Assembly (NCBI GenBank): GCA_963580455.1
Contig: OY756958.1
Span: 13,032,501-13,096,500 of the forward strand
Direction: 5' to 3'
DNA length: 64,000 nt
Source of the DNA: Euonymus europaeus
Lineage: Eukaryota > Streptophyta > Magnoliopsida > Celastrales > Celastraceae
Shown: positions 63,786 to 64,000 of the stretch, piece after piece
How positions within the stretch are numbered: position 1 is the first letter of the stretch
Layout of the letters: every line of letters starts with the position of its first letter
Made by a program: the position numbers and the translations under genes
Notes under the pieces: generated by a model
The model's input: only the letters and a program-made list of their open reading frames with translations
Database searches by the model: none
What the model was told of the DNA's origin: nothing

Positions 63786-64000
63786 AAGCTTATACTCGTA
63801 AAATCTGACATAAAAGAACAATAAAAAGTGTACACCGAGAAATTTTGATAGTTCGAAGTTGCATAACTCTCTCTATGGACGAGCTTTTAATGTTTTTGTC
63901 CATTCGTCGTAGAAAGTTGGGGTTTTGGCATCGAAATAATCCAGGAAGCATATACTCGTAAAATTCGACAAAGAAGAACAATAAAAAGTTTACACCGAGC

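Larger units (their letters stand above)
1..64000. repeat. 160-bp satellite tandem array (entire window)
   Basis: The window is built entirely from about 400 head-to-tail monomers of 160 bp. The landmark 'tatactcg' recurs at about 160-bp spacing from position 141 to 63951, and every copy has the same orientation. A hand-written consensus is exactly 160 bp and about 37% G+C. Net length drift over the window is only about 30 bp, from a few small indels. The array runs off both ends, so its true size is unknown. Nucleosome-sized monomers in long pure arrays are typical of centromeric or pericentromeric satellites in plants and animals; that role is inferred. I do not recognise the family by name. 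Confidence 0.97.
57711..64000. repeat. Right-flank irregular block
   Basis: About 39 monomers, more diverged and less ordered than the central array. By eye the order is roughly b-c-d-c/d-e-d-c-d-h-a-b2-i-g-a-b-c-d-e-d-g-a-b2-i-c-d-e-d-g-d-d-d-c-d/i-c-h-a-b2-i-c. A 4-bp loss near 57789 ('caactctctatggag') and 1-bp losses near 59155 and 59212 shift the register. It shares h, b2 and i types with 16-19 kb. Confidence 0.75.

Noticed and set aside
1..64000. CRISPR array
   Set aside because: The repeat is 160 bp with no short repeat-spacer alternation; whole monomers are similar, and no cas genes are present.

Overview
The whole 64-kb window is one uninterrupted satellite DNA array. It holds about 400 head-to-tail copies of a 160-bp monomer (about 37% G+C in a hand-counted consensus), all in the same orientation. 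I see no unique sequence, transposon, RNA gene or credible protein-coding gene. The many short open frames on both strands are by-products of the repeat. A nucleosome-sized monomer in a long, pure, homogenised array with higher-order repeats is typical of centromeric or pericentromeric heterochromatin of a eukaryote. A flowering plant is my best guess, but I cannot name the species and the sequence does not prove centromere function.

Monomer numbering starts at 'tatactcg'. Types used in the entries are named by their central box. a: 'gtggaggagctttaaacgg'. b: 'ggagtagctttaaaggg'. c: 'ctatggaggagcttttaatg'; c' is the same with 'catttggcat'. d: 'ccatggaggagc' plus 'taatatttttg'. e: 'gctttcaatg'. 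f: 'ctccacgaaggagc', usually with 'gtgtagacc'. g: 'caaaactctctccatgga' with 'tacactgagc'. h: 'ctctaccttgtggagc'. i: 'ccacttgtca' plus 'gatggttttcttatgg'. k: 'ccatggaaaagc'. s: 'cttataaagttggt'. t: 'ttttgggatcg'. b2: 'gtcgatttgtcatagatag'.

Layout: (1) 1-2.4 kb holds diverse a/s/t monomers. (2) 2.4-13.0 kb is a mosaic of large duplications (offsets 1,920, 3,351, 5,268 and 8,619 bp) built on a 12-monomer cycle. (3) 13.0-18.8 kb is irregular and rich in e, f and k, with two h-a-b2 cassettes. (4) 18.8-57.7 kb is a very regular higher-order repeat (HOR) array of about 243 monomers. Its fullest cycle is a-b-c-d-e-f-f-c'-f-d-c'-g (1,920 bp), with shorter 8-mer (1,280 bp) and 6-mer (960 bp) versions. 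Between 39 and 56.5 kb it is duplicated again in multi-kilobase blocks (offsets 5,920, 6,080, 2,880 and 8,960 bp). (5) 57.8-64 kb is more irregular and again carries the h-a-b2-i cassette. The presence of h/b2/i types on both sides, and their near absence from the centre, suggests that the central HOR array expanded inside an older array.

Within the monomer I see a perfect 9-bp-stem inverted repeat in the a/b class that is broken by two substitutions in the c-g class, an 8-bp palindrome (gtgtacac), a 10-bp palindrome in d (ctccatggag), and A/T tracts spaced about 10 bp apart. These structural signals, together with the HOR history, are the biologically interesting content of the window. There is no gene system to describe.
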